A stretch of DNA of 64,000 nt from Pontibacter flavimaris (GCF_001907195.1 NZ_LVWA01000005.1:310001-374000), one strand, 5' to 3'. Positions 51,531-61,212 are shown, counted from the stretch's first letter. A program made the numbers and translations. The notes: generated by a model from the letters alone, not told the origin.

Positions 51531-54500
51531 ATGAAAAATTCTACTAAATTATCGGCTCTACTGCTGTTGGCTGCCTCTTTAGGCGGGCCGGTTGGCAGTC
51601 AGGCGCTGGCTAATTCCAGGATCAGTCCTGAGCAATTAGTCAGGCAAAACGAGGGGGTGGCCGCTAACGCTATCCGGCAGGCAAGTGCCGTGCAGGGCAA
51701 GGTAACTTCTGATAATGGAGAAGCCCTTCCTGGCGTAACGGTTGTATTAAAAGGAACTTCAACAGGTACTACAACAGGTGCCGATGGATCTTTCAGCCTG
51801 AATGTGCCGAATGGCACAGGCACGTTGGTGTTCTCCTACATCGGTTACCTGGCACAGGAAGTTGCCGTTGACGGAAAGTCTACCATCAGCGTCACGCTTC
51901 GCGAGGATGCAAAAGCACTCGATGAAATCGTGGTAGTGGGCTACGGTGAGCAGAAGAAAGCCAACCTGACCGGCTCAGTATCTACAGTAAGCTCCGAAGT
52001 GTTGGAGTCGCGCCCGGTGCAGAACGTCGGGCAGGCACTGCAGGGTATTATACCCGGCCTGAACCTGCAAACAACAGGGCTAGGCGGGGAACTGAATCAG
52101 TCGCTTAATTTCAATATCCGCGGTACAGGTACAATCGGTACTACCTCCTCAGCCCCACTGGTGCTCATCGATGGGATGGAAGGCGACCTGAACGCCATTA
52201 ACCCGCAGGACATTGAGTCGGTAACGGTGCTGAAGGACGCTGCGGCCTCCTCTATCTATGGTTCCCGCGCTCCTTTCGGTGTAATCTTGGTAACTACCAA
52301 AGCAGGTAAGGCCGGTAAGACACGTGTGGGGTATAGCAATAACTTCCGTATCTCCGAGCCAATGGGTTTACCACAGATGATGGACTCCCATACGTTCGCC
52401 ATGTACTTTAACGAGGCAGCGGCCAATGGCGGTGAAACTCCAATATTTTCACAGGATGTTCTGGATCGAATCCAGCAGTACCAGCGCGGGGAGATTAGCT
52501 ATGGAGCCATACCTGATGCAAGTGGAAACAGGTACCAGTATTATACTGGGTCTCATGCCAATACAGACTGGTTCAAGGAGCATTATAAAAGCTCGTCATT
52601 TTCGCAGGAGCACAATGTTAATTTAAATGGCGGTACAGAAAACACCCAATTTTATGTGTCGGGTGGCTATCTGGACCAGGGTGGATTAACCCGCCATGCA
52701 GGGGATGCGTTTAAGCGTTATTCTTTCACCGGTAAGATCAATACTACGATCAGCCCATTGGCCAAGTTCAATTATACGGCCAGGTACATACGCGAAGATT
52801 TTACCAAAGCTACCCACCAATCAGACCTCTTCTATCATAACGTTGCCCGTCGCTGGCCTACCTTGCCTGTTACAGATCCGAACGGATATTGGTCTGAACA
52901 AGGTGAAATTGCGCAGCTAAGAGAAGGTGGACGTGTTATCAATCAGAAAGACTGGTTGTATCAGCAGGCGCAGGTTACGCTCACACCGGCCAAGGGTTGG
53001 AACATCATCGCCAACGGTAACTACCGTACCCAGCATCAAAGTAATCATACCGACGTGTTACCAGCCTATGCTTATGATGTAGCAGGCGAGGCATACACGG
53101 TGCCGGTAGGGTGGAATTCTGCAGGCTACAGCTCTGTTTACGAGTACGCACTGAAAGAGAACTACTTCAGTTCCAATATCTACTCTGATTATGAGTTCAG
53201 CCTCAATAACAGCCATAACTTCAAGGTAATGGCAGGCTTCAACTCGGAGTATACGAAGTACCGCAATGTGGGTGCCTCAGCAAGCGGCTTGATCAATCCC
53301 TCTATACCCACACTTACCACAGCCACGGACAATAGAAAGGCTGAAAACGGAATGTATGAAGACTGGACTACAGCAGGTTTCTTTGGGCGTCTGAACTACA
53401 ACTTCAAGGAGCGTTACCTGTTGGAGTTTAATGGCCGCTACGATGGTAGCTCACGCTTTATCAGGGAGAAACGCTGGAATTTCTTCCCTTCAGTTTCGGC
53501 AGGTTGGAACGTGGCGCAGGAAGATTTCTGGGCCTTTGAAGATGTGATCCAATTATTCAAAGTCAGAGGCTCCTATGGAGAGCTTGGAAATCAACAAACC
53601 AATAACTGGTATCCATTTTTCCTGGACCAGCCACTTGGCTTTGGTAATAGCGGCTGGTTAATAAATGGCCAGAGACCAAACACAGCTAGTGCACCAGGCC
53701 TGGTGAGTACCTCCTTAACCTGGGAGAGGGTTTCCAGCTGGAACGCAGGTTTTGACCTGGCAATGTTAAACAACCGCCTGAGCCTGAACTTCGATTACTT
53801 CCAACGCAAAACCTTTGATATGGTCGGCCCGGCACCGCAACTCCCTGCTATACTTGGTACGGCTGTTCCACAAGTAAACAATACCGATATGGAGTCCAGA
53901 GGCTTTGAGATCGAGGCAAGCTGGCAGGATAATATCGGTGAGTTTAACTACGGCGTGCGTGCGGTGTTGGCAGACGACCAGCAGCGTATTACCAAGTACC
54001 CTAATATCACAGGAGATATTAATGATTGGTATGCTGGCGAAGAAATGGGAAATATCTGGGGATATACAACCGTAGGAATCGCCAAGACACAAGCAGAGAT
54101 GGATGCCCACCTTGAGAAAGTGAACCAGAATACGATTGGCAGCAATTGGGGTGCAGGCGATATCATGTACGCTGATTTGAACGGGGATGGTGAAATCAAC
54201 ATGGGTGCCGAGCTTCTGGATGACAAAGGTGACTTGAGCATTATCGGCAACAGAACACCGCGTTTCCGGTACAGCCTGGATCTGACCGGCGACTGGAAGG
54301 GCTTCGATTTCAGGGTCTTTCTACAGGGAGTTGGCAAAAGAGACTATATGCCCAACGGCCCATACTTCTGGGGCGTGAATGGCGGCATGTGGCAGTCGGC
54401 TGGTTTTGTAGAGCATGTGGACTTCTTTCGTGATGAGACCTCGCCCATGGTACAGGCCGGTTTGGCCGGCGTGAACCTGGACTCTTACTTCCCGGCGCCA

Positions 54501-54788
54501 GACTTCAAAAATGGTTGGAAGAACCAGTATTCCCAGACGCGCTATCTGCAAAATGGTGCCTACATGCGTCTGAAGAACGTGCAGATCGGTTACTCGCTTC
54601 CTGCAGGTTTAACCTCTAAAGTGGGTGTGTCTCGTGCCAGAATCTATGTATCGGGCGAGAACCTACTTACTTTCTCTGATATGATTGACATCTTCGATCC
54701 AGAGTCTGTTGGCCTCAACGGGTGGAATGATGGTAAGACGTATCCGTTCGCCAGGGTGTTCTCTTTTGGCCTCAACCTTAACTTCTAA
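51531..54788 (+). CDS. SusC/RagA TonB-linked outer membrane transporter (third pair)
   Basis: 1085 residues. Signal peptide about 1-28 (ending SQALA). An unusual linker of about 30 residues follows before the CarboxypepD_reg domain (VQGKVTSDNGEALPGVTVVLKG). Then DEIVVVGYGEQKKANLTGSV, a plug (LVLIDGMEGDL, AASSIYGSRAPFGVILVTTKAG) and the barrel. It is a canonical glycan-type SusC, paired with the SusD 12 nt downstream. Hand scanning finds one AAGTATA/TATACTT copy in 3.26 kb, against 7 in 2.5 kb for GH84, and the DNA is more AT-rich. This suggests a different origin from the flanking genes. Confidence 0.95.
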   Translation: MKNSTKLSALLLLAASLGGPVGSQALANSRISPEQLVRQNEGVAANAIRQASAVQGKVTSDNGEALPGVTVVLKGTSTGTTTGADGSFSLNVPNGTGTLVFSYIGYLAQEVAVDGKSTISVTLREDAKALDEIVVVGYGEQKKANLTGSVSTVSSEVLESRPVQNVGQALQGIIPGLNLQTTGLGGELNQSLNFNIRGTGTIGTTSSAPLVLIDGMEGDLNAINPQDIESVTVLKDAAASSIYGSRAPFGVILVTTKAGKAGKTRVGYSNNFRISEPMGLPQMMDSHTFAMYFNEAAANGGETPIFSQDVLDRIQQYQRGEISYGAIPDASGNRYQYYTGSHANTDWFKEHYKSSSFSQEHNVNLNGGTENTQFYVSGGYLDQGGLTRHAGDAFKRYSFTGKINTTISPLAKFNYTARYIREDFTKATHQSDLFYHNVARRWPTLPVTDPNGYWSEQGEIAQLREGGRVINQKDWLYQQAQVTLTPAKGWNIIANGNYRTQHQSNHTDVLPAYAYDVAGEAYTVPVGWNSAGYSSVYEYALKENYFSSNIYSDYEFSLNNSHNFKVMAGFNSEYTKYRNVGASASGLINPSIPTLTTATDNRKAENGMYEDWTTAGFFGRLNYNFKERYLLEFNGRYDGSSRFIREKRWNFFPSVSAGWNVAQEDFWAFEDVIQLFKVRGSYGELGNQQTNNWYPFFLDQPLGFGNSGWLINGQRPNTASAPGLVSTSLTWERVSSWNAGFDLAMLNNRLSLNFDYFQRKTFDMVGPAPQLPAILGTAVPQVNNTDMESRGFEIEASWQDNIGEFNYGVRAVLADDQQRITKYPNITGDINDWYAGEEMGNIWGYTTVGIAKTQAEMDAHLEKVNQNTIGSNWGAGDIMYADLNGDGEINMGAELLDDKGDLSIIGNRTPRFRYSLDLTGDWKGFDFRVFLQGVGKRDYMPNGPYFWGVNGGMWQSAGFVEHVDFFRDETSPMVQAGLAGVNLDSYFPAPDFKNGWKNQYSQTRYLQNGAYMRLKNVQIGYSLPAGLTSKVGVSRARIYVSGENLLTFSDMIDIFDPESVGLNGWNDGKTYPFARVFSFGLNLNF

Positions 54789-54800
54789 TTACCCAACGCA

Positions 54801-56786
54801 ATGAATAGATCGATTAGCAATAAATTATATGCAGTGCTGCTGTTTCTCGGCTTTGTTGGGATAACCGGCTGCAACGATTACCTGGACAGGGAGCCCCTGG
54901 CTAAGATAACCCCGGAAAAGTATCTATGGAGTGAGGCAGACCTTGCGACTTACACCATTGCCCGGTACAACTTCCCGACACATGGCGGCTGGGGGGCTGG
55001 TATATTTGGCAACGATACCCACACTGATAACCAGGCAAGTAGTAGCTCTGCTACCCGCTGGACACCTGGGGAGTGGCGCGTGCCGCAGGATGGAGGTAGC
55101 TGGAACTTCAGCAACATTCGACACTTAAACTACTACCTCCAGACAGTAGTTCCGCGCTGGAAAGCAGGTACACTAACGGGCAGCACAAATAATATTACAC
55201 ACTATGTGGGAGAAGGGTATTTTCTGCGTGCCTTCGAGTACTTTAATAAAGTACAGGCATTTGGAGACTTTCCTATCCTGAAGAATACGCTGCCGGATGA
55301 AATGGACCCACTGACATTGGCCTCCAAGCGCAGACCGCGTAACGAGGTGGCGCGCTTCATCATCGCTGATCTGGACTCAGCTATCCAACTGCTGAGCACA
55401 TCGCCTCCGGGAGGTAAGAACCGGATCTCCCAGCACGCCGCGCAACTGTTTAAATCTCGCGTTGCTCTGCACGAGGCTACCTGGCTGATGTACCACCGTG
55501 GAACCGCCCAAGTACCGGGTGGTCCAGGCTGGCCAGGCCAGGGGAAGGTGGAGAACTTCAACATTAACATTGATGAGGAGATCGACTACTTCCTGACGGA
55601 GGCGATGGAGGCTGCGTCTGCGGTGGCAGATGTGGTGCCTTTGGTAGATAATACAAAAGACAATGGCTACGACTCTTCCACCAACCCATACTTCAGGATG
55701 TTTTCGGACTATGACCTGAGCAAGTACTCTGAAGTGTTGTTATGGCGCGAGTATGACTTTACATTAGGTATTAATCATAATGTAAACCACTACATAAACC
55801 GCAATGGTGCGAACACAGGTTTTACGAGAGGCTTTGTGGATAACTTCCTGATGAGCAACGGACTGCCTATTTATGCGCCAGGCTCCGGCTATCAGGGCGA
55901 CGACTACATCTCGGATGTTAAAGAGGATCGCGACAACAGATTGCAGTTGTTTATGAAGGCACCAGGAGAACTGATGTATAAGGATGCTAAAAACGATGAC
56001 GGTTCTCCTGTCCTGATTGGTAAGCCCGATATCATCGGGCCTGCCGAAACACGGGATGTAACTGGCTATTCTGTGAAGAAAGGCATGGCTTACAGCTTTG
56101 CTGAGTCGGAGGGCAGCCGCGGTTCTACCGGCAGCATCGTGTTCCGTGCTGTGGAGGCTTACCTGAACTACATCGAGGCTTCTTACCTGAAGGAGGGAAG
56201 CATCAACGGCAAGGCCGAGCAGTACTGGAGCGCCATACGTGAGAGAGCCGGCGTTAACCCGGACTTCAACGTGACAATCGCTGCCACAGACATGAACCAG
56301 GAAGCGAAAAATGACTTTGCGGCCTACTCTGCCGGCCAGCTTCTTTCGGATGCGACCTTGTACAACATCCGTCGTGAGCGCCGTACCGAGTTGATGGCCG
56401 AAGGCATGCGCTACACAGACCTGAAACGCTGGAGAGCCCTGGACCAACTGAAGCAAAACCCATACATTGTGGAAGGCTTCAAAGTATGGGGGCCTATGAA
56501 GGAGTGGTATGTGAAAGATGGCGAAAGCCTGCTGATCGAGGCAGAAACTCCTGGCAAAACAGCTAACGTTTCCAAGCGGTCAGAGAGCCCGTACCTGCGT
56601 CCGTACCGCGTAAACCTTTCCGGATCTAACCTGGTGAAAGACGGATACAGATGGGCCACAGCTCACTACCTGGAGCCGATAGCCATACAGCACTTCCTGA
56701 TCACTTCGCAGGGTGGGGCAGACGGCTCTATAATTTACCAGAACCCGGGCTGGCCGCTGCAGGCAAACGCCGGCGCAACGGAATAG
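54801..56786 (+). CDS. SusD/RagB lipoprotein (third pair)
   Basis: 661 residues. Lipoprotein signal with Cys24 in GITGC, then NDYLDREPLAKITPEKYLW, a common SusD beginning. The core motifs are YVGEGYFLRAFEYFNKVQAFGDFP, AAQLFKSRVALHEATWLMYH and the C-terminal RRERRTELMAEGMRYTDLKRWRALDQL. It binds glycan on the surface together with its SusC, encoded 12 nt upstream. It contains no exact AAGTATA/TATACTT motif. Two hairpins follow before the GH16 gene, so downstream enzymes may be expressed at a reduced level. Confidence 0.94.
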   Translation: MNRSISNKLYAVLLFLGFVGITGCNDYLDREPLAKITPEKYLWSEADLATYTIARYNFPTHGGWGAGIFGNDTHTDNQASSSSATRWTPGEWRVPQDGGSWNFSNIRHLNYYLQTVVPRWKAGTLTGSTNNITHYVGEGYFLRAFEYFNKVQAFGDFPILKNTLPDEMDPLTLASKRRPRNEVARFIIADLDSAIQLLSTSPPGGKNRISQHAAQLFKSRVALHEATWLMYHRGTAQVPGGPGWPGQGKVENFNINIDEEIDYFLTEAMEAASAVADVVPLVDNTKDNGYDSSTNPYFRMFSDYDLSKYSEVLLWREYDFTLGINHNVNHYINRNGANTGFTRGFVDNFLMSNGLPIYAPGSGYQGDDYISDVKEDRDNRLQLFMKAPGELMYKDAKNDDGSPVLIGKPDIIGPAETRDVTGYSVKKGMAYSFAESEGSRGSTGSIVFRAVEAYLNYIEASYLKEGSINGKAEQYWSAIRERAGVNPDFNVTIAATDMNQEAKNDFAAYSAGQLLSDATLYNIRRERRTELMAEGMRYTDLKRWRALDQLKQNPYIVEGFKVWGPMKEWYVKDGESLLIEAETPGKTANVSKRSESPYLRPYRVNLSGSNLVKDGYRWATAHYLEPIAIQHFLITSQGGADGSIIYQNPGWPLQANAGATE

Positions 56787-56794
56787 TAAGTATA

Positions 56795-56844
56795 ACCGCC
56801 ACAGTTCGTCCTTAAAGTATACCTTAAGCTCAGGCTGTGGCGGT
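56795..56844 (+). terminator. Long hairpin after SusD 3
   Basis: Outer arms ACCGCCACAG / CTGTGGCGGT with an inner CTTAA/TTAAG stem whose loop carries AGTATACC. It is followed by AAAAAG, not a T run, so it may protect the mRNA 3' end or act mainly on the other strand. Confidence 0.55.
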
Positions 56845-56906
56845 AAAAAGTATAGGTTGATTGCAATTAGATTAGAGAGAGTAGTAGTTTTAGTTTAGTA
56901 AGGTGA

Positions 56907-56956
56907 AAAGGGACTGCCGAACCTCCGGGTTTGTGCAGCCCCTTTAGCCTTTTTAT
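56907..56956 (+). terminator. Terminator-like hairpin just before GH16
   Basis: AAAGGGACTGC pairs with GCAGCCCCTTT (one mismatch) around a 17-nt loop, then AGCCTTTTT. It lies 15 nt before the GH16 start codon, a position suited to attenuation of the downstream enzyme genes. Confidence 0.6.
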
Positions 56957-56970
56957 AATGTTCGGCAAAA

Positions 56971-57783
56971 ATGATACAGAGGCTCTGGTTTTTACTGCTT
57001 ATACTTTGCGCTGCCTGCACCTCCATGCCGCAGAAAGCAACCACTTCTGACTGGGTCCTGACCTGGGAGGATGATTTTACAACGGATGGCACCCCAGATC
57101 CCGCCAAATGGAGTTTCTCCGGCAGACGTTCCCCTGACTGGGCCTGCTACTGCGCCGACAATCCGGCCACCACTTTTGTAAAGGATGGCCAGTTATACTT
57201 GCGCGGCATCCGGAACGAAGACCCGGCGGACACGGCCAAGTACCAGACTGCCTGTATTCAAACCAAAGACAAGTTTGCCTTTAAGTATGGCAAGGTAGAA
57301 GTAAGAGCCAAGCTCTCGAAAGGAAAAGGCTCCTGGCCTGCCATCTGGCTGATGCCGCAGGAGGCAAAGTATGGCGGCTGGCCGAACAGTGGGGAGATCG
57401 ACATCATGGAGCACCTCAACTACGACTCCATCGTGTACCAGACCCTGCACAGCCACTACATCGACAACCTACAACAGAAAGCAAACCCCGTAAACTTCGC
57501 CACAGCTCCTTTTAAGGAGGGCGAGTTCAACACCTATGTCCTGGAATGGTACCCCGACCGGCTCGACTTCTTCATCAACGGCCAGAAAACATTCTCATAC
57601 CCTAAAATAGAAAACGCCGACTCCTCACAGTGGCCTTTCGACGAGGAGTTTTACATCATCCTGGACCAGGCGCTCGGCGGCAGCTGGGTAGGAAGTATAA
57701 AAGACGAAGACCTGCCCGTGCAGATGGTGGTGGATTGGGTGCGGGTCTACCAGACCAATGATCAAAAACAGGCTAAACTATAA
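56971..57783 (+). CDS. GH16 family endo-glycosidase, lipoprotein
   Basis: 270 residues. Lipoprotein signal with Cys16 in LCAAC. The rest is one GH16 beta-jelly roll: WEDDFTTDGTPDPAKWSF, KYGKVEVRAKLSKGKGSWPAIWLMP and the catalytic SGEIDIMEHLN (nucleophile Glu142, Asp144, acid/base Glu147). The family includes laminarinases, agarases, porphyranases and endo-beta-galactosidases acting on keratan and mucin O-glycans. Next to sulfatases and hexosaminidases, an endo-beta-galactosidase activity on sulfated poly-LacNAc is plausible, but the motif does not prove it. It lies 6 nt before the sulfatase gene, indicating an operon. Confidence 0.92.
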   Translation: MIQRLWFLLLILCAACTSMPQKATTSDWVLTWEDDFTTDGTPDPAKWSFSGRRSPDWACYCADNPATTFVKDGQLYLRGIRNEDPADTAKYQTACIQTKDKFAFKYGKVEVRAKLSKGKGSWPAIWLMPQEAKYGGWPNSGEIDIMEHLNYDSIVYQTLHSHYIDNLQQKANPVNFATAPFKEGEFNTYVLEWYPDRLDFFINGQKTFSYPKIENADSSQWPFDEEFYIILDQALGGSWVGSIKDEDLPVQMVVDWVRVYQTNDQKQAKL

Positions 57784-57789
57784 AGTAGC

Positions 57790-59322
57790 ATGCAAAGCAG
57801 ACAAAGTATGAGCATACGATTCCTTCTGTTGCTGGCTATACTTAGCATGGCACCGTTTGCTCATGCCCAGCAGAAACCGAACGTGGTGCTGATCTATGTC
57901 GATGACCTGGGCTATGGCGATCTGGGCAGCTATGGTGCTACCAAAATCTCTACCCCAAACATAGATAAACTGGCCGAGCAAGGTATCCGCTTTACCCGTG
58001 GCTATGCTACCTCCGCCACCTGCACCCCCTCGCGCTATGCGCTAATGACAGGCGAGTATCCCTGGCGGAAACAAGGAACAGGCGTATTGCCCGGAGATGC
58101 CGCGTTGGTGGTTTCTACCGATAAACTAACCTTGCCAGGCGTGTTCAAAAAAGCTGGCTATGCAACCGGCATCGTAGGCAAATGGCACCTGGGTTTAGGG
58201 GAGGCAGTAGAGAAAAACTGGAACGAGGAGATCAAGCCCGGTCCCAATCAAGTAGGCTTCGATTACTCTTTCATCTTCCCGGCTACGGCCGATAGGGTAC
58301 CGACTGTTTTTATGGAGAACGGTAGGGTAGTAGGGCTTGACCCGGCTGATCCAATACAGGTAAACTACCGCGAGAAAATAGGCCAGGAACCAACAGGCCG
58401 GGAAAATCCGGAGTTGCTCAAAATGAAGGCTTCGCCCAACCACGGGCACGACAATACCATCATCAACGGCATTGGCCGCATCGGCTACATGAGCGGCGGC
58501 ACCAAAGCCCGCTGGACCGACGAAGAAGTGCCGCTTACCTTCCTGCAGAAAGCAAAAGACTTTATCGTGGAGCATAAGAAGCAGCCGTTCTTCCTTTTTT
58601 ACTCCCTCACCGAGCCGCACGTGCCGCGTATGCCTTCCACTTATTTTAAGGGCAAGAGCGAGTTGGGCTACCGCGGGGACGCGATCTTACAAATGGATTG
58701 GGCCGTGGGCGAGATCCTAAAAGAACTGGAACTGCAAGGGCTGGCAAAAAACACGCTTATTATTTTTACCAGTGATAATGGCCCGGTGCTCGACGATGGC
58801 TACGAGGATGAGGCGGTAACGAAACGGAACGGGCACATGCCGGCAGGGCCCTTGCGCGGCGGCAAGTATAGCGCCTTTGAGGCCGGTACCCGCGTTCCCT
58901 GGATCGTGCGCTGGCCAGGAAAAATTAAACCAGCCGTATCGGAGGCTATGGTGTCCCAGGTGGATTTGCTCGCCTCTTTTGCCAGTCTGCTGCGTCAGCC
59001 CTTGGCCGTTGCCGATGCTCCCGACAGCCAGGATATGTTGAAAGCGCTGACCGGAAAGTCAAAACAGGGCCGGCACGCTTTGGTGCAGCATGCGGGCACG
59101 CTGGCCATTGTAAAAGACAACTGGAAGTATATCGAACCAAGCCAGGGGAGAGCTTATAGCCCGCTGACGGATATAGAATTGGGAAATGCGCCGGAGCCAC
59201 AGCTCTACAACCTGAGCGAAGATATCGGGGAAAAACGCAACCTGGCAGCACAACACCCGGAGAAGGTGAAGGAACTAGCGCAGCTCTTGCAGGAAATCAA
59301 AGAAAAAGGAAATAGCAGGTAA
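57790..59322 (+). CDS. Sulfatase, family S1 (formylglycine type)
   Basis: 510 residues; the Met at residue 7 (57808) is an equally possible start. Signal peptide about 7-26 (APFAHAQQ). The maturation motif CTPSR has Cys78, which must be oxidised to formylglycine by a maturase not present here. Metal ligands are in YVDDLGYGD and FTSDNGPV; GKWHLG is also present. It would remove sulfate esters from sugars in the periplasm. Overall layout (GPLRGGKYSAFEAGTRVPWIVRWPG) is that of arylsulfatase A-like exo-sulfatases, perhaps 6-O-sulfogalactose type; the subfamily cannot be fixed by eye. Confidence 0.93.
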   Translation: MQSRQSMSIRFLLLLAILSMAPFAHAQQKPNVVLIYVDDLGYGDLGSYGATKISTPNIDKLAEQGIRFTRGYATSATCTPSRYALMTGEYPWRKQGTGVLPGDAALVVSTDKLTLPGVFKKAGYATGIVGKWHLGLGEAVEKNWNEEIKPGPNQVGFDYSFIFPATADRVPTVFMENGRVVGLDPADPIQVNYREKIGQEPTGRENPELLKMKASPNHGHDNTIINGIGRIGYMSGGTKARWTDEEVPLTFLQKAKDFIVEHKKQPFFLFYSLTEPHVPRMPSTYFKGKSELGYRGDAILQMDWAVGEILKELELQGLAKNTLIIFTSDNGPVLDDGYEDEAVTKRNGHMPAGPLRGGKYSAFEAGTRVPWIVRWPGKIKPAVSEAMVSQVDLLASFASLLRQPLAVADAPDSQDMLKALTGKSKQGRHALVQHAGTLAIVKDNWKYIEPSQGRAYSPLTDIELGNAPEPQLYNLSEDIGEKRNLAAQHPEKVKELAQLLQEIKEKGNSR

Positions 59323-59341
59323 CAAAGTATAATTTTCGTTT

Positions 59342-60883
59342 ATGTTGAAACACTTACTCTTACTCCTAGTGGTTTTTGTGGGAAGCTTTGCGGCTTTAGC
59401 ACAGCAGCCAGGCAAACGGCCCAACATCGTCATCATCGTGTCCGATGACCACGCGTTTCAGGCCATCAGCGCCTACGGCGGTGACCTGATGCAGACGCCC
59501 AACATCGACCGCATTGCCAAAGAAGGCGCTACCTTCAACAAAGCCTATGTCACCAACTCGATCTGCGGGCCAAGCCGCGCCGTTATACTTACCGGCAAGT
59601 ATAGCCACAAGAACGGCTTCAAGGACAATGAAAATTCAAGCTTCGACGGCAGCCAGAACACCTTCATAAAAGAACTGGGCAAAGGCGGCTACCAGACGGC
59701 CTGGGTAGGCAAGTGGCACCTGGAGACCGAGCCGCAGGGCTTTGATTACTATAAGATACTCCCGGGTCAGGGGCATTATTTTAATCCCGACTTCATCAAC
59801 ATGGATGGTAGCCGTGAGCGCATCGAAGGCTATGTGTCTTCTGTAACGGAGGACGTGGCCGAAGACTGGCTCGACGGCCGTGACAAGAGCAAGCCTTTTG
59901 CCCTCGTGATCGGCCACAAAAACACGCACCGTACCTGGATGCCTGACCTGGAGGATATGGGCATGTTCGACAGTAAAACCTTCCCGCTGCCAGCCAACTT
60001 CTACGACAACTACACCAACCGCGAGGCGGCTACCGTGCAGGACATGACCATCGACAAGACCATGATCATGGGCTACGACCTGAAGATGTTCCCCGACTAC
60101 GACAACATCAAGGACGGCAACATCACCCGCATGAACGAGGAGCAAAAGGCTAAATTCAAGGCCTACTATAAGCCGATCTACGATGACCTGGTGGCCCGCA
60201 ACCTGACCGGCAAGGAACTGGTGGAGTGGAAATACCAGCGCTACATGCGCGACTACCTGGCCACCGCTGCCTCCATGGACCGCAGCATTGGCCGCACGCT
60301 CGATTACCTCGATAAAAATGGCCTGACTGATAATACCATCGTGATCTACATGTCAGACCAGGGTTTTTACATGGGCGAGCATGGCTGGTTCGACAAGCGC
60401 TTTATGTATGAGGAATCCTTCCGCACACCGATGGTGATGCGTTACCCGGGCGTGGTAAAGCCGGGCACCCAGTCAGAGCACTTTGTGATGAACCTGGATA
60501 TTGCGCCGACTATGCTGGATGCTGCCGGCGTGGCCATCCCGAAAGACATGCAGGGTGAGTCGTTCCTGCCGCTACTGACCAGTAAGAAAGCCAAAGGCCG
60601 CGACGCGATGTACTACCACTACTATGAAAACGGCGAGCACTCCGTTTCGCCGCACTTTGGCATCAAGACCGGTCGCTACAAACTCATCCGCTTCTACAAA
60701 AGAGTAGAGGGCTGGGAGCTGTACGACCTGCAGAAAGACCCGCAGGAGATGAACAATCTCTACGGCAAGAAAGGCTACGAAAAGATCACCGCCAAACTCA
60801 AAAAGCAGCTCAACGGCCTGCTCGACAAGTATGAGGACGACGGAGCCAAGGCCTTGCTGGCCAAAGAGGGCGGGAATCGTTAA
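59342..60883 (+). CDS. Sulfatase, family S1, resembling N-acetylglucosamine-6-sulfatase
   Basis: 513 residues with a signal peptide (1-20, FAALAQQ). The maturation motif CGPSR has Cys75 (SICGPSRAVILTGKYSHKNG). The DNENSSFDG and AWVGKWHLETEPQGFDYY segments, and the YMSDQGFYMGEHGWFDKRFMYEES block, are typical of the GlcNAc-6-O-sulfatase group (S1_11-like). It would desulfate 6S-GlcNAc ends before the GH84/GH20 hexosaminidases act. It lies 19 nt after the first sulfatase. Family placement is from memory of motifs, so the substrate call is moderate. Confidence 0.9.
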   Translation: MLKHLLLLLVVFVGSFAALAQQPGKRPNIVIIVSDDHAFQAISAYGGDLMQTPNIDRIAKEGATFNKAYVTNSICGPSRAVILTGKYSHKNGFKDNENSSFDGSQNTFIKELGKGGYQTAWVGKWHLETEPQGFDYYKILPGQGHYFNPDFINMDGSRERIEGYVSSVTEDVAEDWLDGRDKSKPFALVIGHKNTHRTWMPDLEDMGMFDSKTFPLPANFYDNYTNREAATVQDMTIDKTMIMGYDLKMFPDYDNIKDGNITRMNEEQKAKFKAYYKPIYDDLVARNLTGKELVEWKYQRYMRDYLATAASMDRSIGRTLDYLDKNGLTDNTIVIYMSDQGFYMGEHGWFDKRFMYEESFRTPMVMRYPGVVKPGTQSEHFVMNLDIAPTMLDAAGVAIPKDMQGESFLPLLTSKKAKGRDAMYYHYYENGEHSVSPHFGIKTGRYKLIRFYKRVEGWELYDLQKDPQEMNNLYGKKGYEKITAKLKKQLNGLLDKYEDDGAKALLAKEGGNR

Positions 60884-60942
60884 GAGAAATCATCGTTAGG
60901 ATTTTTCCTTACACACATCTATTGTTAGCTCTAACAGAAAAC

Positions 60943-61033
60943 TGTCCCCTTGAGGGGACTACAGGGGTGTAAAGCCAATTGCGAAAGCTATCCGCAAAGG
61001 ATTAACACCCCTCTAACTCCCCTCAAGGGGAGA
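60943..61033. repeat. C-rich imperfect inverted repeat, dispersed family
   Basis: The left arm TGTCCCCTTGAGGGGA...CAGGGGTGTAA is the approximate inverse of the right arm TTAACACCCC...CCCCTCAAGGGGAGA. Both arms contain the short palindrome CCCCTNNNGGGG. It is related in composition and layout to 8618-8699. No transposase is associated with it. Confidence 0.78.
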
Positions 61034-61155
61034 ATCCAAACTTCACTATTACCTGCTCAGAAGCGCCCGAATAGTGAGTAAATTTTAGAATCTAAATGAC
61101 TCTCTTTTAATGAGACTTATAGAATAGCAGGCACAATCAAAAAATAAAGTATAAT

Positions 61156-61183
61156 CTCTCCTGACTTAGAAGAGTCAGGAGAG
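61156..61183 (+). promoter_or_regulatory. Perfect 11-bp hairpin in the GH84 5' region
   Basis: CTCTCCTGACT - TAGAAG - AGTCAGGAGAG, followed by ACCAATAACAAC with no T run. It is therefore not a terminator for the plus strand. It could be an mRNA leader structure or a protein site. Confidence 0.55.
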
Positions 61184-61212
61184 ACCAATAACAACAAAGT
61201 AAATACACTATA

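Larger units (their letters stand above)
60884..61212. other. Intergenic region with two inverted repeats upstream of GH84
   Basis: 329 nt. It contains the dispersed C-rich inverted repeat (60943-61033), then AT-rich sequence with an AAGTATA copy near 61147, then a perfect hairpin (61156-61183) about 30 nt before the GH84 start. No gene. Confidence 0.55.
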
